Positions 7,782-20,924 of a DNA stretch of 64,000 nt are shown in pieces. Position 1 is the stretch's first letter; each line of letters opens with the position of its first letter. The position numbers were made by a program, and so were the translations under genes. Source of the DNA: Methylobacter sp. (GTDB taxonomy: Bacteria; Pseudomonadota; Gammaproteobacteria; Methylococcales; Methylomonadaceae). Below the pieces are notes generated by a model. It saw only the letters and a program-made list of their open reading frames with translations. It had not been told where the DNA came from and did not search any database. The DNA lies in NCBI GenBank assembly GCA_030653175.1, contig JAURZV010000002.1:1-64000 (forward strand). The letters are read 5' to 3'.

Positions 7782-10007
7782 TCAAATCCCCAAAGAACGC
7801 TCAAATTCCACCAGCGGCATTGCGCTGCCGATCAGGTTGCCCTGGTAAATGAGGCAGCCGTGCAGCTCCAGAAATGCAAGCTGCTCTTCCGTTTCCACGC
7901 CCTCGGCAATGATGTCCATTCCCAAGTTGTTGGCCATGCCGATGATGGTCTGCACGATCACCGTATCGGTAGGCTTGACCCCAATGTTACGCACGAAAGA
8001 CTGATCGATTTTCAGTTGATCGAACGGCAGTTGCGCCAGGCAAGCCAGCGATGAATAGCCGGTGCCGAAATCATCGATAGAAAAGCTTACGCCGATTTCT
8101 TTGAGTCTCTGCATTTTGGCAATAGTGTCGTCAATGTCGTCGAATACCAGACTTTCGGTGAATTCGAGCTTGAGTCGATCCGCTTTGATGGCGGTTTTGT
8201 TCAGCATGGCGCACACTTGTTCGGTAAAGTCAGGTTGGTGAAACTGACGTGCGCTGACGTTAACGGCAAGCTGCAAATTGCGGGTTTGTGCATGGCTTTC
8301 CCATCGTTTAAGCTGGGCGCAGGCGGTTTCCAGCACCCATTGCCCAATGGGTATTATTAATCCGATTTCTTCAGCCAACGGAATGAATTCATGCGGCGAG
8401 ACAAAGCCGCGTTTAGGGTGTTTCCAGCGCAACAACACTTCGGCGCCAACAGTTTGACCGTCGTGGCGCGTTTGCCGCTGAAAATAGAGCTTGAATTGAT
8501 TTTTCATCAGCGCAAAGCGCAAGTCCGCTTCCAGGGCGGCCCGAGCCGTAACCGCCTCTTGCATGTCCTGGTCGAAAAAACGCAAAGTGTTGCGGCCTGC
8601 GGCCTTGGCTCCATACATGGCGATATCCGCCCGTTTCAGAAGAGTGTTTATTTCATGCTGATGATTGATAAATAACGTGATGCCGATGCTCGGGGTGTTT
8701 CGATACTCATGGTTGGTGAGCTGGTAGGCCTGGTTGAGCGAAATAATGATTTTTTCGCCAATGGTTTTAGCCTTGACAGCGGCTTCTTCAATATTCTCAC
8801 TCAGTTCTTCCAGCATTATTACAAACTCGTCGCCGCCTTGACGAGACACGGTGTCGCCTTCCCGCACACAGTCAATAAGCCGCTGTGCGACCTGTTGCAG
8901 TAATATATCCCCCATATCATGCCCCAGATGATCATTAAGGGATTTAAAGTTATCCAGATCAATGAACAGCAGTGCGCCGTATTTTTTACTGCGCGTACTG
9001 GTGGCCAGTGCTTGTTGCAGCCTGTCCAGCAGCAGTCTGCGGTTCGGCAAGGCGGTCAGTGGATCGTAGTAAGCGAGCTGTTTTATTTCCTCCTCCGAGG
9101 CCTTGCGTGCAGATATATCGGTATGTGAGCCGACATAATGAGTGACGTTTCCAGCGCTGTCTTTCACGGCTGTGATAGTTAGCCATTTGGGATAGATTTC
9201 CCCATTTTTGCGTCGATCCCAGATTTCGCCCTGCCAGGATCCGGTGCGATTAATACACTCCCACATTTCAGCGTAAAAGGTCTCGCTGTGGCGTCCCGAT
9301 TTGAACATGTGGGGCATCTGACCTACGAGTTCTTCGGCGCTGTAGCCGGTAATGTCGGTAAAGGCCCGGTTGACCCGCAACATCACCTTATCGGCATTGG
9401 TGATCATGATGCCTTCCTGAGCCTCAAAGGCGACGGCGGCGATGCGTAATGCTTCTTCTGCACGCTTGCTTTCGGTGATGTCGGTGAGCGTGATGCGCAG
9501 CACGGGAGTTTGATCGTCAGTTATTACCGGCAGACAGTCCAGCCGGGCATGGAAGTAGCTATTGCCGCGTTTCAGCATCAGTTCGAAATTTTTCTGCTCT
9601 CCTTCGTGCTCCAGTAGGCGTTTGAGTAGAAGATACCAGTCGTCGCTGTCTTGGGGTGCGACCAAGCCGGCGAAATGGTGGTTTATCAGATTGCTTCGCT
9701 CCGCTCCGAGTAGCGCGGCGGCGGTAAGATTGATTTCGATAATCTTACCTTCGGGCGTGAGGGTAAGGTAACCAATGGGAGCGAATTCATAAAGATTGAG
9801 ATAACGGCTATGAGATGCTTCCAGAGCTGCTCTGGCGTGCTGTAATTCTTCGTTTTGCATCTCCAGTTCAATCTGGTGCGCCCGTAGTTCATGGAGCAGC
9901 TTCTCCATGGAATGAGATGATGGCTCGGTCGGAGTGCGGGCGCGTCGTTCCACGGCTCCGGTACGTGGTTTTAGTTGTCGATCCAGTTTGGTGGGTTTGC
10001 TGTTCAT
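7782..10007 (-). CDS. PAS-PAS-GGDEF-EAL cyclic-di-GMP turnover protein
   Basis: SRQGGDEFVIML (GGDEF); GAEVLLRW, NVSARQF, LEFTES, IDDFGTGYSSL, AEGVETEEQL (EAL). Confidence 0.92.
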   Translation of the reverse strand: MNSKPTKLDRQLKPRTGAVERRARTPTEPSSHSMEKLLHELRAHQIELEMQNEELQHARAALEASHSRYLNLYEFAPIGYLTLTPEGKIIEINLTAAALLGAERSNLINHHFAGLVAPQDSDDWYLLLKRLLEHEGEQKNFELMLKRGNSYFHARLDCLPVITDDQTPVLRITLTDITESKRAEEALRIAAVAFEAQEGIMITNADKVMLRVNRAFTDITGYSAEELVGQMPHMFKSGRHSETFYAEMWECINRTGSWQGEIWDRRKNGEIYPKWLTITAVKDSAGNVTHYVGSHTDISARKASEEEIKQLAYYDPLTALPNRRLLLDRLQQALATSTRSKKYGALLFIDLDNFKSLNDHLGHDMGDILLQQVAQRLIDCVREGDTVSRQGGDEFVIMLEELSENIEEAAVKAKTIGEKIIISLNQAYQLTNHEYRNTPSIGITLFINHQHEINTLLKRADIAMYGAKAAGRNTLRFFDQDMQEAVTARAALEADLRFALMKNQFKLYFQRQTRHDGQTVGAEVLLRWKHPKRGFVSPHEFIPLAEEIGLIIPIGQWVLETACAQLKRWESHAQTRNLQLAVNVSARQFHQPDFTEQVCAMLNKTAIKADRLKLEFTESLVFDDIDDTIAKMQRLKEIGVSFSIDDFGTGYSSLACLAQLPFDQLKIDQSFVRNIGVKPTDTVIVQTIIGMANNLGMDIIAEGVETEEQLAFLELHGCLIYQGNLIGSAMPLVEFERSLGI

Positions 10008-10046
10008 GTAAACTCCATACTGTTATTTAAGGTAGCTTTGGCATCG

Positions 10047-10168
10047 TCACTGCTATTAAGTTTACATTGTGGGCGCGAATTTATTCGCGCTTTTTTTAAT
10101 CTACAGCGCGAATAAATTCGCGCCCACAACATTCAAGCATAACTATTTTCGGCTTAACTTAATGGCAG
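10047..10168. mobile_element. MITE-like palindromic element, copy A
   Basis: 25-bp inverted repeat ttgtgggcgcgaatttattcgcgct / agcgcgaataaattcgcgcccacaa (10067-10091/10105-10129) with flanks matching copy B at 40600-40734 (cattcaa.cataactattttcggcttaacttaatggcag). Confidence 0.7.
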
Positions 10169-10199
10169 CCGTAGGGTAGGCCTCGCGTACCTTTTTTGG

Positions 10200-13100
10200 C
10201 TATGTCCTGTCGGTGACATTATCCATCGCCAGCAGGATCAATTGCGGTTCGCCGGTGTAGCCGATGATGCTGCGGGCGTTGAGCAACATGATACGGTGAC
10301 CGATGGTGGGAAAATCATGCTCCACCCTATAGTCGTCAAAAGCCTGATTGCGCGGCAGGACCGTCTCCAACAGATCGCGTAAGGCGGGGATGTTCCATTG
10401 ACCATCACCCAGTTCGTAGATCGTGCGACCCACAGTCTCTTCCGGAGTCACTTGAAAGCTTTGGTAAAACGAACGGCTGGCGGTAACGACCTTCAAGGTG
10501 TGATTGAGCACAATAAGCGGTTCGCGCACCGTATTGACGATGCTTTCGGCCAATAGTCTCGCTTTCTGCATCGCTATGGCGCGGGTGCGTTCGGTAATAT
10601 TGGTGAAGGTCAGCACCACGCCGTCTATCATGTTTTCCAGTGTCCGGTAGGGTTGGACGCGGGCCAGATACCAGTTGCCGTTAAAGGTTTTTACTTCGCG
10701 TTCGATGGGCACCAGATTGTCGAGAACGGCATGGGCAGCGTCCAGCAGATCGTCCTTACCTTCCAGTTCGGGCTTGATGTCGCTCAGTGCGCGGCCCACA
10801 TCCGAGGCAACCAGGCGATAAATTTGTGTTGCATCGCGCGTAAAACGCCGGATGATCAGGTCTTGATCGAGGAAGATGGTGCCGATATGGATGTTGTCGA
10901 GCAGATTCTTCATGTCGTTTTGCATGTCGGCCAGTTGTACGATTTTGGCCTGTAGTTCGGAGTTTACGGTAACCAGTTCTTCATTGATGGATTGCAATTC
11001 CTCTTTGGAGGTTTCCAGCTCTTCATTGGTGGATTGCATCTCTTCGTTAGTGCATTTAAGCTCCTCATTGGATGCAAACTGTTCCTCAATGGTGGCCTGA
11101 AGGTTCTCTTTGGTATAGGCCAGCTCGCGTTCCAGTTCCTCAATATGGTGCAGTTCATTCGACTTGGAGGTGCGCTTGATGCGCGCCGGTTTGTCCGGTG
11201 TCGGGTGTGTTATATCTTGAAAACTCACCAGCAGCAGGTTTTGCTGATCGTTCGGATTCGATAAGGGGCGTACGCAAAGATGAACAGGGTGGAAATCGCC
11301 GTTGGTCTTGACCGACAGTTCACGGCTTAGGGTCGGTGTGCCTTGGTTTGCGGCCGAAATGGCTGAGCGCAGTTCCAGTTGCAGGCCTTCCCGGGCCATA
11401 TCGATCATGTTGAGGGTGGCATGGCCGGGCGCAGGGCGCAGGTATTTGCCGGTCTCACCATAGACATAGAGGATATTGCCTTTGATGTCCGTCACCACCG
11501 AGGTAGGGGCGTAGAATTGAAGCAGCGTACGCCGGGTCAGTTCGGCCAAGTTGTTTTCTCTGGCGGATTTTATGATGTCATCCGGCGTTTTGTGAGTCGG
11601 TTTTGTTGTCCAGTTCAAGTTACTGGTCAAAATCGCACGGGTTGAGGCGGCGGAGGGTGTGGCGCGGTAGAACTTCCATTTACGATTGAGCGGCGTAAAC
11701 AGCTCGGTATGGTTGCCGATACCCTCCGACGGCGACAGAAACAGCACCCCGCCAGGCTTGAGTGCGTAGTGAAAGGCAGGGATCAGGCGGTTTTGCAGTT
11801 CCGGTTCCAGATAAATCATCAGATTGCGACAACTGAGCAGATCGAGCTTGGTAAAAGGCGGATCTTTGACGACGTTCTGAACGGCGAATACCACCATTTC
11901 ACGAATTTCCTTCTTCACCCGATAGCCGCCGTTTTCTTTGATGAAAAAACGGCGTAACCGCTCAGGCGTGACATCCAGGGTGATATTGGGGGGGTAGAGA
12001 CCGGCACGGGCGATGGTAATGGTGTCATCGGCAAGGTCGGTGCTGTAAACCTGCGTTTTAAACTCATACTGGTTTTTATCCATGAGCTCACGCAACACCA
12101 TGGCAATGGAATAGGCTTCCTCACCTGTGGCGCAACCTGCCACCCAGGCGCGGAAAACGTAGTCTTGCGGTTTATCCGCCAATAGTGCCGGCAGGATGTC
12201 CTGCTTCAGCACAACGAAAGCTTCCGGGTCGCGAAAGAAGTTGGTGACATTAATCAGAAGCTCTTTGAACAGCGACGCTACCTCGGACGGATGTTCCTTG
12301 AGGTAGCGGGCATAGGTTTCGGTGTTCTCAATGCCGTTCTGCGACATGCGCCGCTGAATGCGGCGGGTGATGGTGCTTTTCCTATAGAGTGAGAAATCGT
12401 GGCCGGTGCTGGTGCGTAACTGCATCAGGATGTGATTGATGCCGCTTAATGCAATCGGGGGTGAGGGGAGGGGCTGGAGAGCCAGTGTGAGTACGCCGGA
12501 TAGCAATGCTTTCGGCATTTTTTCCACGGGCAAAACATGGGTGACATAGCCTGCCTGAATGGCGCTGACCGGCATGCCGTCGAATTTGGCGGTAGTCGGT
12601 TCCTGTGCCAGGGTGATGCCGCCGGCGCCGAGGATGGCGCGTAATCCCAGCGTACCGTCGGTGCCGGTGCCGGAGAGAATAATGCCGACGGACTTTTCGG
12701 CCTGATCTTCAGCCAGTGAGCGCAGGAAGCTGTCAATAGGCATGCGCTGCCCGTGCGGCACTGACGGTAGGCTTAGTTGCAAGGCGCCGTGGAAAATGGT
12801 CATGTCGCGGTTGGGAGGGATTACATAGACGCAGTTAGGCATAACTTGCATTTGATCTTGCGCCTCCGCCACCGGCATGGTCGTGACGCGTTGCAGGATT
12901 TCGGTGAGAATGCTGGCATGGCTCGGATCGAGATGCGAGACCAGTACGAAGGCCATGCCGGTATCGGGAGGGGCATGGCGGAAGAATTGCTCGAAGGCCT
13001 CCAGGCCACCGGCGGAAGCGCCCAAGCCGACAATGGGAAAGTTGTCGCTTTGTCGAGGCTGGTTTTCAGGGGGAGCCGATGGGGTTTTAGTCTGGGTCAT
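10200..13100 (-). CDS. CheB-CheR fusion protein with coiled coil and PAS domains
   Basis: FPIVGLGASAGGLEAFEQFF (CheB methylesterase), CheR block FFRDPEAFVVLKQDILPAL...VAGCATGEEAYSIAM, NEE repeat coiled coil, PAS domains. Confidence 0.92.
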   Translation of the reverse strand: MTQTKTPSAPPENQPRQSDNFPIVGLGASAGGLEAFEQFFRHAPPDTGMAFVLVSHLDPSHASILTEILQRVTTMPVAEAQDQMQVMPNCVYVIPPNRDMTIFHGALQLSLPSVPHGQRMPIDSFLRSLAEDQAEKSVGIILSGTGTDGTLGLRAILGAGGITLAQEPTTAKFDGMPVSAIQAGYVTHVLPVEKMPKALLSGVLTLALQPLPSPPIALSGINHILMQLRTSTGHDFSLYRKSTITRRIQRRMSQNGIENTETYARYLKEHPSEVASLFKELLINVTNFFRDPEAFVVLKQDILPALLADKPQDYVFRAWVAGCATGEEAYSIAMVLRELMDKNQYEFKTQVYSTDLADDTITIARAGLYPPNITLDVTPERLRRFFIKENGGYRVKKEIREMVVFAVQNVVKDPPFTKLDLLSCRNLMIYLEPELQNRLIPAFHYALKPGGVLFLSPSEGIGNHTELFTPLNRKWKFYRATPSAASTRAILTSNLNWTTKPTHKTPDDIIKSARENNLAELTRRTLLQFYAPTSVVTDIKGNILYVYGETGKYLRPAPGHATLNMIDMAREGLQLELRSAISAANQGTPTLSRELSVKTNGDFHPVHLCVRPLSNPNDQQNLLLVSFQDITHPTPDKPARIKRTSKSNELHHIEELERELAYTKENLQATIEEQFASNEELKCTNEEMQSTNEELETSKEELQSINEELVTVNSELQAKIVQLADMQNDMKNLLDNIHIGTIFLDQDLIIRRFTRDATQIYRLVASDVGRALSDIKPELEGKDDLLDAAHAVLDNLVPIEREVKTFNGNWYLARVQPYRTLENMIDGVVLTFTNITERTRAIAMQKARLLAESIVNTVREPLIVLNHTLKVVTASRSFYQSFQVTPEETVGRTIYELGDGQWNIPALRDLLETVLPRNQAFDDYRVEHDFPTIGHRIMLLNARSIIGYTGEPQLILLAMDNVTDRT

Positions 13101-13168
13101 TGCGGGATGCTCTGTTCGCGCGGCACGGCGGCGAGTAGGTGGTTGCTTTAAATTATACCTGATGTTAG

Positions 13169-13262
13169 GTGGGAGCGACGCCCACGTCGCGACTAAAAAG
13201 GGTATCTCGACTAAAGATAGCTTTGCTTACATTGCTAGTCACGACGTAGGCGTCGCTCCCAC
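13169..13262. repeat. Inverted pair of REP-like sequences (BIME-like)
   Basis: gtgggagcgacgcccacgtcgcgact (13169-13194) and agtcacgacgtaggcgtcgctcccac (13237-13262). Confidence 0.85.
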
Positions 13263-13272
13263 AGATTTTTTC

Positions 13273-15279
<2,007 letters not shown>

Positions 15280-15280
<1 letters not shown>

Positions 15281-16482
15281 TGTCGCCTAGAGATATTTTA
15301 GATAGCATTGAACCGCATTTTACCAAAGGCGGACGGTTCGAAAAGTATTACGGTCTCTACGAGATGGTGGATACGTTCATTTATACACCGGCGGAGGTAA
15401 CGCGCGGAACAACGCATGTTCGTGACGGCAATGACCTGAAACGAACCATGACTTTTGTTGTTATCGCAACGTTTTTTTGTGTTTTGATGGCCTTGTATAA
15501 CACCGGCTATCAAGCCAATTTAGCCATGGAAGCGATGGGGCTGGAACAGGCTCAGAACTGGCGCAGTATCCCGATGATGATCTTTGGCTACAACACGATG
15601 AATCCGTTTTCCAATATGGTTCACGGCGCGTTGTACTTTCTGCCTATCTATATAGTCACACTGGCTGTTGGCGGTGTGTGGGAAGTGTTGTTCGCAACAG
15701 TTCGCGGTCATGAAGTAAATGAAGGCTTTCTGGTGTCGTCAATGTTGTACACATTGATTATGCCGCCTGATATGCCTTTATGGCAGGTAGCTTTGGGTAT
15801 TTCTTTCGGTATTGTTATCGGTAAGGAAGTGTTCGGCGGTACCGGTAAAAACTTCCTGAATCCTGCGTTGACCGGACGGGCGTTTTTATATTTCGCTTAT
15901 CCGGCGTCTATTTCAGGCGATTCCGTCTGGGTTGCAGTTGACGGTTATACCGCAGCTACGCCTTTGGGTTTGGCGGCAAATGGCGGTCTTGAAGCGATTT
16001 ACTCGGCTAATTACAGCTGGATGCAAACCTTTTTCGGTTTTGAGCCGGGCTGTCTTGGCGAAACTTCAACGCTGGCTATTTTAATTGGCGCGGCCTTCCT
16101 GTTGTACACCAAAGTGGCATCATACCGCATCATGGGCGGCGTATTTGCAGGCATGGTAGTGACCTCGTTGATATTCAACATTATAGGCAGCGATACCAAC
16201 CATATGTTTGCGTTGCCTTGGTACTGGCATTTGACGCTGGGCGGCTTTGCTTTCGGCATGGTTTATATGGCGACCGATCCTGTGAGCGCGGCAATGACCG
16301 ATACCGGCCGCTGGGTGTTCGGGGCTTTGGTCGGAGGTATGACGGTATTGATCAGGGTTGTTAATCCGGCATTCCCCGAAGGTATTATGCTGGCAATTCT
16401 ATTTTCCAACATGTTCGCGCCTACGATTGATTATTTTGTCATTCAGGCCAATATCAGAAGAAGGATGAAACGTCATGCTTAA
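15280..16482 (+). CDS. nqrB: Na+-NQR subunit B
   Basis: Multi-TM, FMN-site region DGYTAATPLGLAA. Confidence 0.95.
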
Positions 16483-17398
16483 ATGCGAACAATTCAATAA
16501 AATTTGCGCAGCATTGGATAAATGCGAGCATTACCAAAAATTCAAAGTCTACAAGGATAAAATTCTTGCCTTAGGTAATGACAGTTTGGAAAAAACTATT
16601 GCTATTGCGGTTGCACTTTGTCTGGTTTGTGCGGTTCTGGTTTCATTTTCTGCGGTCGCCTTAAAGTCTCTTCAAGTCCACAACAAAGAACTGGACATGA
16701 AAAAGAATATTCTTGATGTGGCAGGTTTGCTTCAGGAAGGCAGCGATATTGACTCGGAGTTTGCAGAAAAAATTGAAGCTAAAATTGTCAATCTGGAAAC
16801 AGGCGACTATGTCGAGGATATGAATCCCGCTGAATACGATCAACGTAAAGCGGCAAAAGATCCGGCTTTAAGTGTTGCTATTCCGAAGGATAAAGATATT
16901 GCTCACATCAGGGTAAAGGCTAAATTCGCCAAGGTCTTTTTAGTCAAAGAGTCCGGTGAGATTAAGTCGATTATTCTGCCGGTACACGGCTATGGTTTAT
17001 GGTCGACGTTATACGGCTTTTTGTCGCTGGATGCTGATGGACAAACCGTGCAAAGCATCAACTTTTACGATCAGGCGGAAACCCCGGGATTGGGCGGAGA
17101 AGTGGTTAACCCTAAATGGCGTGCGCTATGGAAAGGCAAGAAAGTCTATGCGGAAAGCGATCAGCCTTCAGCAGAAAAAGGCCTGATAGAGAGTGCTGAA
17201 ATCGGTGAGCCTGCGTTGAGTCTGATTAAAGGCGTGGTTGATAACACCAAGCCGGGATCTCAATATCAGGTCGATGGTCTGGCGGGCGCGTCATTAACCA
17301 GTACCGGTGTAACTAATCTGGTCAGATACTGGATGAGCAATGAAGGTTTTGCCCCGTATTTAGCTAAAGTAAGAACGGTTAAAGGAGTTAAATCATGA
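16475..17398 (+). CDS. nqrC: Na+-NQR subunit C
   Basis: Flavinylation-type motif [10 protein letters not shown] near C-terminus; operon position. Confidence 0.95.
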   Translation: MLKCEQFNKICAALDKCEHYQKFKVYKDKILALGNDSLEKTIAIAVALCLVCAVLVSFSAVALKSLQVHNKELDMKKNILDVAGLLQEGSDIDSEFAEKIEAKIVNLETGDYVEDMNPAEYDQRKAAKDPALSVAIPKDKDIAHIRVKAKFAKVFLVKESGEIKSIILPVHGYGLWSTLYGFLSLDADGQTVQSINFYDQAETPGLGGEVVNPKWRALWKGKKVYAESDQPSAEKGLIESAEIGEPALSLIKGVVDNTKPGSQYQVDGLAGASLTSTGVTNLVRYWMSNEGFAPYLAKVRTVKGVKS

Positions 17399-18078
17399 GT
17401 GCAGTGTTATTAAATGATGAAACAAAAAAAGTACTAATTACTCCATTGGTCAATGATAATCCCATTACTTTGCAGGTTTTGGGTATTTGTTCGGCCTTGG
17501 CGGTTACTTCTCAAATGTCGACATCGCTGATTATGGCGTTGGCGTTGACTTTGGTGACGGCGTTTTCCAGTGCGGCAATCAGTGCGATCAGAAACCATAT
17601 TCCCAGCAGTATTCGGATTATTGTGCAAATGACCATTATTGCTTCATTGGTTATCGTGGTTGATCAGTTATTAAAAGCCTTTGCTTATGATGTCAGTAAG
17701 CAATTGTCGGTATTCGTGGGGTTGATTATTACCAACTGTATCGTTATGGGACGTGCTGAAGGTTATGCGATGAAAAATCCGCCTTTAGAAAGTTTTATGG
17801 ACGGTATCGGTAATGGTTTGGGTTATAGCTTGATATTGATTATCGTGGCATTTTTCAGAGAAACTTTGGGTTCCGGTAAATTATTGGGCGTCGAAGTCTT
17901 CAAGCTAACCAAGGATGGCGGCTGGTATGATCCTAATGGCTTGATGTTACTGCCACCCAGCGCCTTCTTTATTATCGGTTTGATTATCTGGGCTGTCCGT
18001 CAATGGAAGCCGGAGCAAACTGAAAAGGTTGAGTTCAAGATTATGTCGATTGCTCATGGTGAAGGAGGGCATCACTAA
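17395..18078 (+). CDS. nqrD: Na+-NQR subunit D
   Basis: Hydrophobic NqrD-type sequence, operon position. Confidence 0.95.
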   Translation: MSAVLLNDETKKVLITPLVNDNPITLQVLGICSALAVTSQMSTSLIMALALTLVTAFSSAAISAIRNHIPSSIRIIVQMTIIASLVIVVDQLLKAFAYDVSKQLSVFVGLIITNCIVMGRAEGYAMKNPPLESFMDGIGNGLGYSLILIIVAFFRETLGSGKLLGVEVFKLTKDGGWYDPNGLMLLPPSAFFIIGLIIWAVRQWKPEQTEKVEFKIMSIAHGEGGHH

Positions 18079-18686
18079 TGGAAGCTTATATTAGTTTATT
18101 TGTTAAAGCTGTTTTTATTGAAAACCTCGCACTGTCCTTCTTTTTGGGCATGTGCACCTTTATTGCGGTTTCCAAGAAAATCTCTACAGCGATGGGTTTA
18201 GGTGTTGCGGTCATGGTGGTGCAGGCTATTACTGTACCTGCCAACAATATTGTTTACCATGCCTTGTTAAAAGAAGATGCCTTGTCATGGATGGGTATAA
18301 CAGGCGTTGATTTGAGTTTTTTAGCGTTGTTAAGCTGTATTGGCATGATTGCCGCATTGGTGCAAATTCTGGAAATGATTTTGGATAAGTTTTTTCCTGC
18401 GTTGTATTTCGCCTTGGGCGTATTTCTGCCTTTAATCACGGTAAACTGCGCAATTCTTGGCGGCAGTTTGTTTATGATTGAACGAGACTATAATTTCGGG
18501 GAAAGCGTCACTTACGGTGTGGGCAGTGGTTTAGGCTGGGCATTGGCCATTACTGTTATGGCCGGTGTACGCGAAAAACTTAAATACAGTGATATTCCCG
18601 CCGGTTTACAAGGACTGGGTATTACTTTTATTACTGCGGGTCTGATGTCGCTTGGCTTCATGGCTTTCTCTGGAATCCAACTTTAA
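18078..18686 (+). CDS. nqrE: Na+-NQR subunit E
   Basis: [34 protein letters not shown]. Confidence 0.95.
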   Translation: MEAYISLFVKAVFIENLALSFFLGMCTFIAVSKKISTAMGLGVAVMVVQAITVPANNIVYHALLKEDALSWMGITGVDLSFLALLSCIGMIAALVQILEMILDKFFPALYFALGVFLPLITVNCAILGGSLFMIERDYNFGESVTYGVGSGLGWALAITVMAGVREKLKYSDIPAGLQGLGITFITAGLMSLGFMAFSGIQL

Positions 18687-18698
18687 GAAGGTAGTGTA

Positions 18699-19919
18699 AT
18701 GCTGGAAATTCTATTAGGGATTATTATTTTCACGGCTTTTGTTATAGCACTGGTATTCGTTATTATCGGCGCTAAAAGCAAATTGGTCGCTGAAGGAGAT
18801 GTTGAGATCCTGATTAATAATGAAAAGAAAATTCATGTGCCTGTAGGGTCAAAACTGTTAACAGCGTTAGCTGATAATGGTCTGTTTGTTTCATCAGCCT
18901 GTGGCGGCGGCGGTACCTGCGCCCAGTGCAAAGTCGTAGTACATTCGGGCGGTGGCGAAATTTTACCTACTGAACTGACTCATATTACTAAACGAGAAGC
19001 CGCTCACGGCGAGCGTCTTTCTTGCCAGGTCTCGGTCAAACATAACATGAGCATAGAAGTCGAAGACGATGTGTTTGGTGTTAAGAAATGGGAATGTACG
19101 GTTAAATCAAACCATAACGTTGCCACTTTTATTAAAGAACTGGTGCTTGAATTGCCGGCAGGCGAGGAAATTAATTATCGGGCGGGCGGTTATATTCAAA
19201 TTGAATGTCCTCCGCACATTGTCAAATACAGCGACTTTGACGTTGAAGAGAAATTCCGTGATGATTGGAATAAATTCAATTTATGGCGGTATGTCTCCGA
19301 TGTCAAAGAACCGGCATTGCGTGCCTATTCGATGGCAAGTTATCCTGAAGAAAAAGAAATTATGCTGAACGTGCGTATCGCGACACCGCCTCCCGGTGCA
19401 CCGGATAGCGTGCCGCCAGGCATCATGTCTTCTTATATCTTTAACTTGAAACCTGGCGATAAATGTATTATTTCCGGACCTTATGGCGAGTTCTACGCTA
19501 AAGAGACTGATGCGGAAATGGTCTTTGTGGGTGGCGGTGCAGGTATGGCGCCGATGCGTTCGCATATCTTCGATCAATTGCGCAGGCTGAAATCCAAGCG
19601 TAAAATGACTTTCTGGTACGGCGCCCGTAGCAAACGCGAAATGTTCTATGTAGAAGATTTTGACATGCTGGCCAAGGAAAATGACAATTTTGAATGGCAT
19701 GTTGCGCTGTCCGATCCGTTACCGGAAGATAACTGGACAGGCTATACCGGCTTTATTCATAATGTTCTTTTTGAAGAATACCTTAAGAACCATCCGGCTC
19801 CGGAGGATTGCGAGTTTTACATGTGCGGACCGCCTATGATGAACTCAGCGGTGATCAAAATGCTGTTGGATAATGGCGTAGAACCGGAAAATATCTTGCT
19901 GGATGATTTTGGCGGATAA
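18699..19919 (+). CDS. nqrF: Na+-NQR subunit F (2Fe-2S, FAD/NADH)
   Basis: [14 protein letters not shown] 2Fe-2S motif; [12 protein letters not shown] motif. Confidence 0.96.
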   Translation: MLEILLGIIIFTAFVIALVFVIIGAKSKLVAEGDVEILINNEKKIHVPVGSKLLTALADNGLFVSSACGGGGTCAQCKVVVHSGGGEILPTELTHITKREAAHGERLSCQVSVKHNMSIEVEDDVFGVKKWECTVKSNHNVATFIKELVLELPAGEEINYRAGGYIQIECPPHIVKYSDFDVEEKFRDDWNKFNLWRYVSDVKEPALRAYSMASYPEEKEIMLNVRIATPPPGAPDSVPPGIMSSYIFNLKPGDKCIISGPYGEFYAKETDAEMVFVGGGAGMAPMRSHIFDQLRRLKSKRKMTFWYGARSKREMFYVEDFDMLAKENDNFEWHVALSDPLPEDNWTGYTGFIHNVLFEEYLKNHPAPEDCEFYMCGPPMMNSAVIKMLLDNGVEPENILLDDFGG

Positions 19920-19923
19920 GGAT

Positions 19924-20140
19924 CGTAGGGTTGAGTCGCCTCGGCAATAGCTCCTGCATTGCTCTCGATTGCTGTTCCAGACGCAATTCTACCTCCCCCG
20001 TCCTTGGGGTCGTACCTTCTGCATAATCCACATGGATGTGGTGAATGCAGATATTGCATAGCGCCATGGATGGCGTGTAGTAGAGTAATGCAGGAGCAAT
20101 TACCGAGGAGCAAATATCTGTCCATGCAGTCGTAACCCAA
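19924..20140. repeat. Large compound inverted-repeat element between nqrF and nqrM
   Basis: cctcggcaatagctcctgcatt (19939-19960) versus aatgcaggagcaattaccgagg (20087-20108); internal hairpins ccacatggatgtgg and cgccatggatggcg. Confidence 0.75.
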
Positions 20141-20215
20141 CTTACACGAGGAGTGCGGCTAGTCCCACTCCTCGTTTTTTATTATGGGCCTTTACAAACT
20201 TTACGAGGTGATACC

Positions 20216-20410
20216 ATGGCTTACTTTTTAGTGACTTTTGTGTTCATGGCTGTTGTTATTGCCATTATGGCGATAGGTGTTATTTTTGGCAGACGCGCTA
20301 TTAAAGGATCATGTGGCGGTGCGGGAAACAACGCAGATTGTGTTTGTGTGGAAAAATGTGATAAAAGAAAGAAAATGGAAGCGGAAGCTCATTTGAATCA
20401 AGGATCGTAA
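20216..20410 (+). CDS. nqrM: Na+-NQR maturation protein NqrM (DUF539)
   Basis: MAYFLVTFVFMAVVIAIMAIGVIFGRRAIKGSCGGAGNNADCVCVEKCDKRKK; one TM plus Cys-rich motif, downstream of nqrF. Confidence 0.88.
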   Translation: MAYFLVTFVFMAVVIAIMAIGVIFGRRAIKGSCGGAGNNADCVCVEKCDKRKKMEAEAHLNQGS

Positions 20411-20454
20411 GCAGGATAGCTTATTTACAATAATAAACAATGCAGGAGTTCATC

Positions 20455-20850
20455 ATGCTGGCAAAAATTACTGTTGCAGATTATATGTCGAAAAGATTGG
20501 TTACGCTTGCCAAGGATACCGATGTGATTGATGCCGTAAAGAAATTACTGGATCATAAAATCACCAGTGCTCCGGTTGTTGATCAAGTAGGCCGGTTGCT
20601 GGGTATGTTTTCTGAAAAAGATGTCATGAATATTGTCTTGGAAGCAGCCTACAACCAAAGTATGGGCGGCAAGGTTGGCGATTATATGACTAAAGAAACC
20701 ATTAGCGTGGATGCCGAATCCAGTATTGTAGATTTGGCGGAGAAGTTCCAGCAAACTTCGGTAAGAAGCTTTCCGGTTTTTCTGGATAATGATTTGGTTG
20801 GAATTGTCAGTCGCACGGATGTCTTAAGGGCTCTGGCTTCAATTCATTAA
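20455..20850 (+). CDS. CBS-domain protein
   Basis: Two CBS motifs (DAVKKLLDHKITSAPVVD; FQQTSVRSFPVFLDNDLVGIVSRTDVLRAL); RBS aggag precedes ATG 20455. Confidence 0.85.
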   Translation: MLAKITVADYMSKRLVTLAKDTDVIDAVKKLLDHKITSAPVVDQVGRLLGMFSEKDVMNIVLEAAYNQSMGGKVGDYMTKETISVDAESSIVDLAEKFQQTSVRSFPVFLDNDLVGIVSRTDVLRALASIH

Positions 20851-20924
20851 GGTTTCTTTGTGAGTCGAGCCCGTTGTCGTAGCGATTCTTGCGGCATTTC
20901 CAGTATTTATGGCCGTCAAAAATA

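Noticed and set aside
8518-8530. Degenerate EAL motif (EVL) as evidence of an inactive phosphodiesterase
   Set aside because: The catalytic Glu and other metal-binding motifs (NVSARQF, LEFTES, DDFGTG, AEGVE) are retained; the middle residue is commonly variable.
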